Source: Brassica napus (lineage: Eukaryota; Streptophyta; Magnoliopsida; Brassicales; Brassicaceae). From it: 64,000 bases of DNA. The notes below the pieces were generated by a model. That model was not told where the DNA came from. It did no database searches and saw nothing but the letters and a program-made list of their open reading frames with translations. A program made the translations under genes and the position numbers. How positions within the stretch are numbered: position 1 is the stretch's first letter; each line of letters starts with the position of its first letter. Of this stretch, positions 36,978-47,699 are shown in pieces. Where the stretch lies: positions 25,024,137 to 25,088,136 of the forward strand of contig NC_063450.1 in the NCBI RefSeq assembly GCF_020379485.1. The letters run 5' to 3'.

Positions 36978-38310
36978 ATTCTGTCTGACATTCCCCTCTA
37001 CCAACCTCATTTCTTAACATAAATAAAAGTGCAGACTTTACTTTGGGAGTATCAATCATAAGATGCAAGGATTTTCAAACAAGTAAATGGATCTGCAGGT
37101 AAAAGTTAGTTCCTATCTTTTCTCTCTACTAATTTCTCTCTTTAGTCAAAGTCTGCGTTCATTGCAGGATCATTGACCAAGATTGGACAGACTTCCATGA
37201 ATCAAGCCTTAATGGTGGTTGCCACCAAGTCATGTTCACTTCTTTTTGACCTATATCCAAGAATTCATGTGAATCGAATCTTGATGATTGCCGCCACCAA
37301 GTCCCGTTCGAATTCTTTTTGTTGGAATCCTTATGAAGCAAGTCTTAATGGTTGTAGCCACCAATTTCTGTTCGGATTCCACCTAACTAACACCTATTAT
37401 ATATATATATATTTTTTTTTTCTTTTTCTTTCTTTCTTTTTTTCGTTTTTAAAATAAAATAAAATAAAATAAATATCTCTACCTATAAATCTAAGGTCAA
37501 AATAGAGAGAGAAAAAGTGATAAATCTACACAAGGCTTTAGCTTCTAGACTTGTTTGAAGAATCTGATCCCATGTATACCAAGCTCCAAGACAAGCAGTT
37601 GTGTGAGGTTTAGTGTTGGAGGTAAGCTTTGGTTCCTTCAAACAATCTCAACAAGTGTTAATAGTTGACATGTTGATCCACTTTAGTATCTTTAGTATTA
37701 TCTGCAATCAGTAAGTCTAGAATGGTGCTAAAGAGTGGTTAGATAACAAGCAAAAATCTAATAAGTTCATTATCCCCTTCTTGACTCAATAATTTTTTTT
37801 TTATTTTTTGAAAACATTTGATAAGACTCACAATAAACTAAGTATCAGTAAACCTCCTCCCAGACTTAAATTACACTGTCCCCAGTGTATATCTAGTCGG
37901 AGTTATGGTGATAAATAAATCATAAGTACTCAATTTAACAAGTTAGAACGATATACCTGACCGGATTAAGTGTCGATCGATGGAAAGGAGTTACCATCGG
38001 TAGCTACAGGTAATGTACTGTCGATTGATATCGACATGCTCTCATCGGTCAATATGCTACAATCGTCTACTCGGATCCCTTTTTTTTTATATATTCTAAA
38101 TAGCTAACTAAACACACAATATTAGTAAACCTCCCCCAGACTTAAACAATAATATCTCCAGTGTTATACAGTCTAAGATCAGAGGGGAAATAAATCATAA
38201 GGACAATATTTAACAAGGAAAACGGTATACCTGACTTTGATGTGAGTGTCAACCAATATAGTTAAGTGACTATCAATACTCTTGAAGCTCTATCGATCGA
38301 CACAGTTAAG
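36978..38310. repeat. Internal direct repeat 1 (left of the MED23 fragment)
   Basis: 1,333 bp, nearly identical to 39779-41117. It contains Athila 3' internal sequence, a long T/C-rich low-complexity tract near 37400-37445, and two polypurine-like segments (minus strand AAGTCTGGGAGGAGG near 37855 and AAGTCTGGGGGAGG near 38130). Confidence 0.95.
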
Positions 38311-39778
38311 GCTCGGTGCTCCCTCCCGAGGGAGACGTAGGGAGCACCGAGCCTTGCCCCACTCCGTTTGCAGCACCGTGGAAGCCGTTGCCAAATTGAA
38401 TAAGCGTGGACTGTATGTTGACGATTATCTGAACAAGAGAAGAGACAATCTGAGCAGCGGAGACAGGAAGGGAGAGGATCTCAATCACGGCCGTTTCAAG
38501 AACGAGTTGAGTGTATGTCCCAGGGTCCTGGATCTGGTAGAATGCTTTCTGTCCCTCGGAGGCGTTTGCTGGTCCGGGCTGAGATGCTCCTGGAGTTTTC
38601 CCATGAAGAGATCTCGCTGAGGAGCTGTTTAACATGTCTGCCATTGAGCCAGACCTTGAGCTACAGTTGCTGCTGCTGCTGCTACTGCTAAGCGGAGGTA
38701 TAACGTTATTTACGAGATTCAGAAGAAGAGTGGCGAAATAATCAAGAGGTGGGCATGTAGGGGAACTTGGGTTGCTGATGTACTGAGGGAATGATTCAGA
38801 GAATGGAATCTTACTGAGACCAAGGACTCTGAGGATCTTCACAACAAGTTGCCCGGGAAGATGGCCATAGAAATAAGCAAGGATATCGCGTACAAACGTG
38901 AATCTGAGAGGATGATAAGCCAGAAAATGAGAGTAGGCAGTCAGAATTTTATCAGCTGTATCCATTGCATTGTTCTTGATGAGCCTGTACACCACTAGAG
39001 GGATAACAGGAAGCAAACGTGCCGCAAAGTCATCAAAGAACGTTGGATATCTGTGTTTAACACAATTAGAAAAGGTAAAACATTCCCAAAATTAACAGAA
39101 TGTAACACAAAAATAAGAAAAAAAAGCATAAAACATATTTCAACACAAAAAACCAGGTCAGACACAAGTTTTCTAAGATCTCATTCATGGTTTTGATTCT
39201 GGAAGTCACTTAAATCTCTGTGCACCAATAAAAGGTCACATTCGTGATGAATGATTTCCTAAAGAGAAAGGAAAATCAGGTTTTGACTACAGTAAAATAC
39301 GGGTCTAAGGGATTGTAAACTATTCATTCACATAATCAATAGACAAATCCTAAACGGGCATTTGCCTTAATTCGCCTTTGTTCACAACAGATGCCAACAA
39401 AATGATATGCCAACAAGAGTTTATATCTCGAAGAGGCAGAGGCGTATCAACGAGGGAATGGCTCACGGGAGTGCTGAGCTGGCAAGTTAGTTGGTTAGTT
39501 AACAAATGTAAACGAGTCTCAGTATATAAGGGGCTCGTTAGTTGTTTCTGTTGGTCATTCAGTTAGAATCAGTTGTGGCTTGAGATCTCAGATTGTGGGA
39601 TTCAAGAATAGGCTTAGACTCTGGGTATAGAGACTAAGAGAGGGTGGTTGGGAGGTTCTTACTCATAATACATACAAGTTCTTATCACAAAACCAGTCAA
39701 CAGATGCGAACAAGTCATGTAATAAAGTGAGCTTTTGTTAAAATAAGTGAGTGTGAAGTGGTCTAGACACGTTACCTC
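38311..39778 (-). pseudogene. Captured MED23 genomic fragment (exon 15 part + intron 14)
   Basis: Matches 18471-19628 of the MED23 gene in this window, same orientation, interrupted by a solo LTR at 39403-39687. It includes most of exon 15 (reads MLPVIPLVVYRLIKNNAMDTAD... to GNGFHGAANGVGQGS), the exon 14/15 intron and the last bases of exon 14, so it was copied from DNA, not spliced RNA. Small differences include E to K in the RLIENN segment, one extra Ser codon in the CTG/CTA run near 38680, and a 12-bp insertion near 39756. It has no start, promoter or 3' end of its own. Confidence 0.95.
39403..39687. repeat. Solo LTR (285 bp) with TSD CAAAA inside the MED23 fragment
   Basis: The insertion starts TGATATGCC and ends TTCTTATCA (inverted ends TGATA/TATCA) and is flanked by CAAAA at 39398-39402 and 39688-39692. 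The parental MED23 intron at about 19545-19560 lacks it and has one CAAAA. It has a TATATAAGG TATA box near 39522. No internal retroelement sequence is present, so this is a solo LTR left by LTR-LTR recombination or a tiny LTR-only element. Confidence 0.9.
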
Positions 39779-41117
39779 ATTCTGTCTGACATTCCCCTCT
39801 ACCAACCTCATTTCTTAACATAAATAAAAGTGCAGACTTTACTTTGGGAGTATCAATCACAAGATGCAAGGATTTTCAAACAAGTAAATGGATCTGCAGG
39901 TAAAAGTTAGTTCCTATCTTTTCTCTCTACTAATTTCTCTCTTTAGTCAAAGTCTGCTTTCATTGCAGGATCATTGACCAAGATTGGACAGACTTCCATG
40001 AATCAAGCCTTAATGGTGGTTGCCATCAAGTCCTGTTCACTTCTTTTTGACCTATATCCAAGAATTCATGTGAATCGAATCTTGATGATTGCCGCCACCA
40101 AGTCCCGTTCGAATTCTTTTTGTTGGAATCCTTATGAAGCAAGTCTTAATGGTTGTAGCCACCAATTTCTGTTCGGATTCCACCTAACTAACACCTATTA
40201 TATATATATATATATATTTTTTTTTTTTTCTTTTTTTTCTTTCTTTTTTTCGTTTTTAAAATAAAATAAAATAAAATAAATATCTCTACCTATAAATCTA
40301 AGGTCAAAATAGAGAGAGAAAAAGTGATAAATCTACACAAGGCTTTAGCTTCTAGACTTGTTTGAAGAATCCGATCCCATGTATACCAAGCTCCAAGACA
40401 AGCAGTTGTGTCAGGTTTAGTGTTGGAGGTCAGCTTTGGTTCCTTCAAACAATCTCAACAAGTGTGAATAGTTGATAAGTTGATCCACTTTAGTATCTTT
40501 AGTATTATCTGCAATCAGTAAGTCTAAAATGGTGCTAAAGAGTGGTTAGATAACAAGCAAAAATCTAATAAGTTCATTATCCCCTTCTTGACTCAATAAA
40601 ATTTTTTTATTTTTTGAAAACATTTGATAAGACTCACAATAAACTAAGTATCAGTAAACCTCCTCCCAGACTTAAATTACACTGTGCCCAGTGTATATCT
40701 AGTCGGAGTTATGGTGATAAATAAATCATAAGTACTCAATTTAACAAGTTAGAACGATATACCTGACCGGATTAAGTGTCGATCAATGGAAAGGAGTTAC
40801 CATCGGTAGCTACAGGTAATGTACTGTCGATTGATATCGACATGCTCTCATCGGTCAATATGCTACAATCGTCTACTCGGATCCCTTTTTTTTTTATATA
40901 TTCTAAATAGCTAACTAAACACACAATATTAGTAAACCTCCCCCAGACTTAAACAATAATATCTCCAGTGTTATACAGTCTAAGATCAGAGGGGAAATAA
41001 ATCATAAGGACAATATTTAACAAGGAAAACGGTATACCTGACTTTGATGTGAGTGTCAACCAATATAGTTAAGTGACTATCAATACTCTTGAAGCTCTAT
41101 CGATCGACACACTTAAG
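39779..41117. repeat. Internal direct repeat 2 (right of the MED23 fragment)
   Basis: 1,339 bp, second copy of 36978-38310 with only scattered base and homopolymer differences. To its right the Athila sequence continues with TCGATCGATG-rich DNA to 41200, the expected uninterrupted context. To its left is the captured MED23 DNA. Confidence 0.95.
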
Positions 41118-41421
41118 TGGCGATTGATCGATGCTAGTAATGCTCTGTCGATCGATGATGCGCAGCCATCGTCGATCGATGATGCGCAGCCATCATCGAT
41201 CCTTTGCAAACTCGTCTTCCTCGGTTTTTTTTTCCTGCAATAAATAAAACTTTGATCAGTAACAATCTGAGCTAAACTGAAAGAAATTACCTAATAGTGG
41301 GTTGCCTCTCACTCAGCGCTTTGTTATAGTCATTTAGCTTGACTTTGGAGATCTGATTTAGTCCAGATGAGAATGAGAACATGCTCCAAACAAGTCTCAA
41401 TGTCTACTCTCTGAAGGTTTA

Positions 41422-42558
41422 TCATTCTTGTGTGAAAGCCTCCTCCATAGACTCTACTCCTTTGTCTATCATCTCAACAATAAGGAGTGCTCGAAGCTTT
41501 GCAAATGGCTGTGAGAAGCATCTGCTGTGAACTCTGGATTTCCTGACACCATCTGAGAAGCGAGGGATCAATGATACCTGAGGACCGTCCTTGATCCTTT
41601 TTATCTTCTTCCAATTCCTCCTCTTCTTTCCCTCAGACTTGTCTAATCGCGTGGTGGTATCTATATTCCTAAGATTTCCACATACATCGAACTCCTTCTG
41701 CTCTGATACGCGCCCACTGTCGATCGACGATGAAGTGGTAGTGTCGATCGATAGTGAAGTGGTAGTGTCGATCGATGGTATCTGGTCGGTGTCGATCAAT
41801 GCTGCTTCTGCTGGGCCCTTATCGACTTCATCCCTAAATCGCAACCCTCTCTGAGAAGCTTCTACGTGCTGATGATCATCCAAAACCTCAATGTAAGAAC
41901 TGAACTGCATACGTCTATCAGGTGGAATAGGAGATTCAGCTTCAAATACAACGCATGGAACCACAATCTTCACAGGATCATGTATCATCTTCACTCTTTT
42001 GTGAAACCCAGCAGCTTCTTCTGTCCAGATAGGTGGTCTCTGATGTTTAGGGACAACAAGGTGTGAGACCTTAGACATGTACATTCTTTCCTCAATCGGT
42101 TCCTCCTCAACTATATATCCTGAAGGCTCATCCAACCCTGGGTGTCGGTCGATATCAGGTGGATGTCGATCGATGCAATCGGGTGGGTATCGATCGATGT
42201 CAGGTGGATGCTGTTGATCGATGCTAGCCTCAGGTGAAGATTCCAGATCCTTTTTTGAAGTGTACTGATGGTCATCAAGCTTCTTCTCCAAGTTGTGATC
42301 CAGATTCTCAGGTTGTGCCTCATCCTCTAGCTCCAAGAAATCTTCTATAGTGATCTCTCTGTCTACATCTGGGACAAGATCACACCCTGATACACCAGTG
42401 CTCTTCTGTGTCGAGCCGTCGATCAATGTTGAGGTCTTGTCGTCGGTCGACGTTGAAGTCGTACCGTCTGTCGATGTTGGAGTCGTGCCATCGGTAGATG
42501 TTGAGGTCGTACTGTCTGGCGACGTTGAATTCGTGTCGTCGGTAGACGTTGAGGTCAT
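41422..42558 (-). CDS. Uncharacterised Athila-associated ORF (378 aa)
   Basis: The open frame has no domain that I can name. Residues about 1-50 are low-complexity Ser/Thr/Asp repeats (TSTSTDGTT type) encoded by a short tandem repeat that includes GTCGATGTTGAAGTCGT-like units. The middle contains SIDRHPPDIDRYPPD-type repeats, again encoded around GTCGATCGA. The C-terminal half is basic (GKKRRNWKKIKRIKDG). The segment MSKVSHLVVPKHQRPPIW looks conserved rather than repetitive. It sits after gag in transcription order. It may be a remnant of an Athila accessory ORF; it is not an RT or integrase. Confidence 0.5.
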   Translation of the reverse strand: MTSTSTDDTNSTSPDSTTSTSTDGTTPTSTDGTTSTSTDDKTSTLIDGSTQKSTGVSGCDLVPDVDREITIEDFLELEDEAQPENLDHNLEKKLDDHQYTSKKDLESSPEASIDQQHPPDIDRYPPDCIDRHPPDIDRHPGLDEPSGYIVEEEPIEERMYMSKVSHLVVPKHQRPPIWTEEAAGFHKRVKMIHDPVKIVVPCVVFEAESPIPPDRRMQFSSYIEVLDDHQHVEASQRGLRFRDEVDKGPAEAALIDTDQIPSIDTTTSLSIDTTTSSSIDSGRVSEQKEFDVCGNLRNIDTTTRLDKSEGKKRRNWKKIKRIKDGPQVSLIPRFSDGVRKSRVHSRCFSQPFAKLRALLIVEMIDKGVESMEEAFTQE

Positions 42559-42833
42559 ACAGTTTGGCGATGTTGAAGTCGTGCCGTCGATAGATGTTGA
42601 AGTCGTGTCTTCAGTACCAACTTCCTCTACTTTGCTCAGCTCTCCAGACGCATGTTGTTCATCACTTTTTCCATAATGTCGTCGAGCAGCTGTATTGGAA
42701 TCATATACTCCTCATCTAACGATGCCAATAACCTGTCCCATTTATCATTTTTCTCCTTTTCTTGAGTTGCTTCAGCATCATCAAGAAATTTATAAAGGAA
42801 GGTTCTTTCAGTGTCATCCTAGCTGGTTAGAGA

Positions 42834-43589
42834 TCATGGCTGCAGTTGACTGAACCATCTGAATGCATCCCCAGAGATAGAATAGGGGAAGATCATGCAG
42901 AGCATGTGGTATTCAGACACTTCATTCTGCTCACTCCTTGACACGAGATCCTCAAGCTCTTCGATGTGGTTTCTAGGATCTTGGTGAGGAAGACCCTGGA
43001 AGGGGTCTTGACCAACCCAATCATACCACTCTCGGCTCAGGTCAAAGTCATTCATGTCACCAACAACAATCACATCAGGGATAACAGCACCATGAGAATT
43101 AATCAACTATCTTGTGATGTTGCGAGTGCAACCTTCTTCGTCTCTTAACATCCCATTCTCATCGAACATAAGAATGAGCACATCCACCTTCTCTGCCTCC
43201 AAACAAGTGGTGTTGGACGGTGGATGAACAGTGTCGGTCGACGGTGGATGAACAGTGTCGATCGACGGTTGATGAGCAGTGTCGATCGACGGTTGATGAG
43301 CAGTGTCGATCGACGGTTGATGAGTAGTGTCGATCGACGTCGGGTGAACAATGTCGACCGACGTCAGGTGATCAGTGTCGATCGACATCAGGTGAACAGT
43401 GTCGATCAACATTAGGTGAACAGTGTCGATCGACATCGGGTAAACAGTGTCGATCGACGCTTGGATTTCTACGCTGCCAATCGCTGCTTGGAGGGTGTCG
43501 ACTGCCCTCTTAGACTTATGGATCACGCGTTCCAAATCCAGTGGCTCTACTAGTAAGAGCCGTATCCCCTTATTGCTTTTGGTACTCAT
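42834..43589 (-). pseudogene. Athila gag N-terminal part, broken
   Basis: The frame opens at 43589 with MSTKSNKGIRLLLVEPLDL, passes through a run of about ten S-I-D-T-x-H repeats encoded by the TCGATCGAC minisatellite, and stops at a TAG (43107-43109). The same frame continues to 42834 with INSHGAVIPDVIVV and DPFQGLPHQDPRNHIEELED...MIFPYSISGDAFRWFSQLQP, the N-terminal part of a retrotransposon Gag domain, then stops. A single nonsense codon (probably CAG to TAG) and truncation therefore inactivate it. The second Athila gag at 54239-55240 is its longer relative. Confidence 0.8.
43228..43462 (-). repeat. 24-bp minisatellite inside Athila gag
   Basis: About ten units of 24 bp, core AGTGTCGATCGACGGTTGAT on the plus strand. 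Each keeps the reading frame and encodes an eight-residue S-I-D-T repeat on the minus strand. Later units change the flanking bases but keep GTCGATCGAC. Confidence 0.9.
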
Positions 43590-43690
43590 ATGGATGTACC
43601 TGAAACAAAAGAAAATTTTTTATCAATTTTTTGAACAGTAGTAAAACCTAGACTAAATCTAACTAGACAAGATCTAATGGCGATCAAAGC

Positions 43691-43708
43691 TCCCCGGCAA
43701 CAGCGCCA
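43691..43708 (-). other. Primer binding site of the Athila-type element
   Basis: Minus strand TGGCGCTGTTGCCGGGGA, four bases inside the 5' LTR. This is the conserved Athila-family PBS with one change (GCT for GCC) relative to the second element at 55296-55313. Confidence 0.88.
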
Positions 43709-43712
43709 AATT

Positions 43713-45180
43713 TGATCTCACTCAAATTTCCCTAAGGAGTGATTTATACTCTCTCAAATAAGAGGTCGAGTTGTAGCACTTAGGGATCGAATCCACAGAG
43801 AGCTAGGGCACACAATAGATCTAAACAGTTTATGATTAAGTTGGGCTAATAGTTTATTAATGCAGTAAATATAGTAAATTTCAGTGGTGAGCAAGGCAGT
43901 TGCTCGGCTGATTGATTGAGGTTTGATGGAAAGATGGTTGCTAGACTTAGGGTTTCATTCAGGTTATTAGAACTCTAATCTATAGATGCTAGGGATTGAT
44001 TCTAGAACTCGATATCTAATGCAAAATACAACCAGCTCTCACTGTGAGTCTAATCTATTGACTAAGTTCCATGTTTCAACATTCGCATGTCAACACGGAT
44101 CGAGCGTCGATCGATGCTATGGTATGAGCGTCGATCGATGTTTCGGTATGAGCGTCGATCGATGCTATGGTATAAGCATCGATCGACGCTACCTTAGGCA
44201 AGCGTTATCGATCTGATCGAATATGTTCAATTAAATTCCTAGACCAACTCTCGTATGCGCCTAGGTATCTAATCTAGCAGGATTCGGGTTCCGTTAATTG
44301 ATTGCACTCTCGTGCCTCTCAATTGTCCTATGATTCTAGGTTCAAGCAATTAGTCACATTCTCGTGGTTTTCCAACTACTCTAGATCCTAGTATTACAAG
44401 CTATCCTGATGTAGAGATCTTTAGATATCCTAACAATCATATAATTTAGAAATTCATTCAAAACCCTAGAAATTCCTAAACCTAGCAGGTGGATCTACTC
44501 ATGCATGATGTTTGTCACAAGAATCATAGATGAATAGATGAATAACATAAAATATAAATAAAACTAAAACAATGGAGTTCCAAGAGGACTCTGAAGGAGT
44601 TCCTCCCTTCTCTCCTATCCTAGAACTATGAATAAAATAAAGCTTAGCCGTCAACAATGGCTTAGAAAACACATAAATAGGGTTTAAGGTCGTCCAAGGG
44701 TATTATGGTAATTTGGGATTGCTTCTGGGCTTCAGTCAGTCATAAAATATGTTCAGCTCATATTTTTGGCATCACTGTCGACCGACACCAATGCTGTTAC
44801 ATTGATCGATAGTCCTTCATCTCCTCGATAGCTTCCTCTCACGAGTTAGACTGACGACTCTTCAGTAAATCGGGCATAACTTCTGCTTCAGGATGCTGAT
44901 TGACATCAAACCGGTGGAATTGGAAAGATAACTCAAAGCTATATCTTGTGTCAAAAGATAGGATCAATCTAACTGTGGTAAGGTCTTCATCCATAGCTAG
45001 ACATCTGACGCGTCTGTGCAGCTCTGCACTCAAAAAGCTCCAAATGACACCAAAATCACCACTTTTCTCCAAATCGTCTCTGAACCTGTAAATACTCTAA
45101 ATAAAATTTATATAGTAGTAAATATATATTAAAACACTTATAGACCATGACTAAAAGTGGGTAAAATCCATGGTCTATCA
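43713..45180 (-). repeat. 5' LTR of the Athila-type element
   Basis: 1,468 bp, highly similar to 35293-36760 over its whole length. It contains four units of about 24 bp with TCGATCGA at about 44100-44190. No ORF of note. Confidence 0.93.
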
Positions 45181-45185
45181 TCCAC

Positions 45186-46765
45186 TACCGACTACCGTCC
45201 ATGTATATCTAATGCAATTTTTTTCAATTAAAGTGCGGGAATAGAAGTGATAAAATATAATGTTTGGTTCACCAAACGTAGATTCATAAACATGTGATTA
45301 TTCACAATATTGATACACCAACCGTAAGTGCTTATTTGATCAATAATTCGATAGTGCATGATTATGAGAAGGTCTTCATCAACACAGTATCAACCAAGAT
45401 CTTCGTCAACACAGTACCAAAGTTTATGAGATTCAAACTCAAAACCGATAGATAATGGTAAACCGTATTTTAGCACATGCGGGCTACGGTTACAAGTCTA
45501 GTTAGTAGTGACTAAAACAAGGAATCTTATAAATCAGTCTTTTGTAATCGTTTAGATGACTGCGTTTAGATAGATGCGTTTCGTATTGTACATAATAATT
45601 TTGAGAGTTTAAGCTTAATCCATATCTCCAAGAGTAGAAATGACCATGCGGATTCATCACTAGCACAAAGAACTACAACCAAAACGTATTTTTCTCATAT
45701 AAACAAGACATGAACGGATAGAGTTGTTTCTCAGAATAATCTTTTTTCTGATCAAAACTTAGTCTAATCATATAGGCAGACTATAAAAAAAGATGACTAT
45801 GCATCCAACACAGTTATATTCAAATAAGAAAAGTGTAAACAAATTGAACCATTAGATTTTGATTAATTAGTTTTGTACATTCATTTTCTTCTAGTCACAT
45901 TAAACATTGCATTTAGCTCAGTTCTTTGATTAATTGGTTTTTCTTTACAGTGTAGTATAAATACAAACCAAAAATCTATGGTCCAATATTTAAAAGGAAA
46001 ATCCCTATAGAGAAACAAATTTATTCATAAATTTATAATTGGGTTGGAAGTATATGTTCAAGATATAAGAACCCGTGACCCCTTTGAAGTTGACCACAAT
46101 CCCATGTCTTTGTCGTCATAGCACACGAAGGATCATGGTAGAAACTCTGTCACACTTGCCGAGCCTCACGCTTTTTCCAGTTCATAAGATAATGATATAT
46201 GTTTTTTTTTATCAAAGATAATGATATATGGTTAATATATTATTGTACAACCACAGAAGTTAACATCCCTAACTGAGCAAATTCTATAAGTCACTAAAAA
46301 GCATTTTTGTTCGGTAGAATATGCCATCAAATTCTTTTAATATATATCACCAATGCAATTATAATAGGTAATGCAATTTCAAAGATTCTGATCAGTGATA
46401 ACCACAAAACCAAATACAAGTTAGTTATAAGAATTTTCTTTACAATTCTGTGCTATATAATGTGTTAGTAATGAGTATGAAATATTGGTTGAAGGGTTCT
46501 GCAAGAAAATAGATTTCTTTAGCTAGATTATACATGGTTGTAAAAAGGCAAGTGTCGTTGTCGTAATATTTATCAAAGAGGGGAAAGAAAAGAGGAGAAA
46601 AAGAAGAAAACCACAAGAAGAAAATAAGTAACAGAACTGAGAAAGAAATGATTCACGAGATGCACTGAAACAACAACCCTTTGGTTTCTTGTCGTAATCC
46701 CAAGGGTCCATCTCTGTTTGATATACCTGTAATGTGTTGATATTGTTTGACACTTGTTTATCTTC
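45186..46765. other. Intergenic, no gene recognised
   Basis: AT-rich DNA with no ORF, repeat or RNA gene that I can support on either strand. Confidence 0.5.
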
Positions 46766-47062
46766 TGAGCATCTCCAACCCATATTTATAATAGAGATCT
46801 CTAAAATAGATGAAAGAATAGAGATAGTGTTTTTGCTCAAATGTATTTCTCTATAATAGATGAATGCTATATTTACCTCTATAAATAGATGAATACTATT
46901 TTTTCCCCTAAATATAGAGAAAAAAATAGCATTCCTCTATTTATGGAGGCAAATATAGAATTTTTATATTATAGAAAAACACATTGGAGCAAAAACATCA
47001 TCTCTATTTTTTTTTCTATTTTAGAGATCTCTATTATAGAGATGGGTTGGAGATGGTCTAAG
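46766..47062. mobile_element. Palindromic MITE (GAGCATCTCCAACCC ends)
   Basis: The left end GAGCATCTCCAACCCA and right end TGGGTTGGAGATGGTC are inverted with one mismatch. The arms continue with AGAGATCTCTA-type sequence for more than 60 bp, so the element is close to one long hairpin. This end sequence is common in Brassicaceae genomes. The flanks do not give a clean TSD, so the superfamily (hAT or Harbinger) is left open. Confidence 0.75.
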
Positions 47063-47699
47063 TCGAGAAACTTATACAAATATTATATTCAATCGCCAGT
47101 CATATATAGTATGTGTAATCCATTAATTCATGATGTATGTAAGATGATGATGTTAAGAAACATCAATTATGTAAAATTCTCTTTCAAATTTGAGTATGTA
47201 AATCACACATTTTTTTTGTCAACATGTAAATCACAATCGAATTTGAGTTTTTTTCCCAGTACTAGAAAAGATGGACATGCGTTGCACGGGTTCAAAGATA
47301 ATATAATTGTTGATTATATAACGATGGGAACAGTTAAGACATGACAAATATTATTTAAAAGCATTCTACATAATGTGAAGGGTTCACCACTACTGGCTAC
47401 AGTTGAGACAACATTCTTGGTACACAATAGTTCCTATACCTTTTTGTTACCACAATTCGTAAATATGCTAAGACTAATTAGATAGACTACAAGGTTGGAG
47501 AAATCGCAGGATCATTGAAGGACTTTTAAAGTCAAATTATAAATCGAGCCTACGTAGCCATAACTCAAATGTTCTTCCTTTTTGTTTTGATTAAATATCA
47601 AATTTATTGATCAAACTAGCACATTTACAAGTAGTAGGAGTATGTGATCTAAACTACTGGAATAAATTAAAGAATGATTAGTCTCTTTCTAACTAAATT
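47063..47699. other. Intergenic, no gene recognised
   Basis: Nothing coding seen; short plus-strand ORFs here begin inside the MITE. Confidence 0.5.

Larger units (their letters stand above)
35293..45180 (-). mobile_element. Non-autonomous Athila-type Ty3/gypsy element (9.9 kb) with captured host DNA
   Basis: Two LTRs of about 1,468 bp (5' LTR 45180-43713, 3' LTR 36760-35293) flank an internal region. The PBS TGGCGCTGTTGCCGGGGA (43708-43691) and the TGATAGACC LTR start are typical of plant Athila elements. A polypurine-type tract (GTCTGAGGGAGT) abuts the 3' LTR. The flanks TCCAC (45181-45185) and GCCAC (35288-35292) match at 4 of 5, a probable TSD. Gag-like and accessory ORFs are present, but I find no protease, RT, RNase H or integrase. 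About 4.1 kb of the interior (36978-41117) consists of a MED23 fragment bracketed by two direct repeats. Confidence 0.9.

Noticed and set aside
37173..37457. 94-codon ORF repeated at 39974-40264
   Set aside because: Lies within the 1.33-kb direct repeats, runs into low-complexity T/C sequence, and has no homology I recognise.
38282..38620. 112-codon plus-strand ORF, also present at 18330-18776
   Set aside because: Antisense shadow of MED23 exon 15 and of its captured copy; identical because of the duplication, not because it is a gene.
43228..43462. Regular 24-bp repeats resembling a CRISPR array
   Set aside because: There are no unique spacers; the units are contiguous, in frame within a retrotransposon gag ORF, and this is plant nuclear DNA.
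46889..47344. 151-codon plus-strand ORF
   Set aside because: Starts inside the palindromic MITE and continues into AT-rich DNA; no domain.
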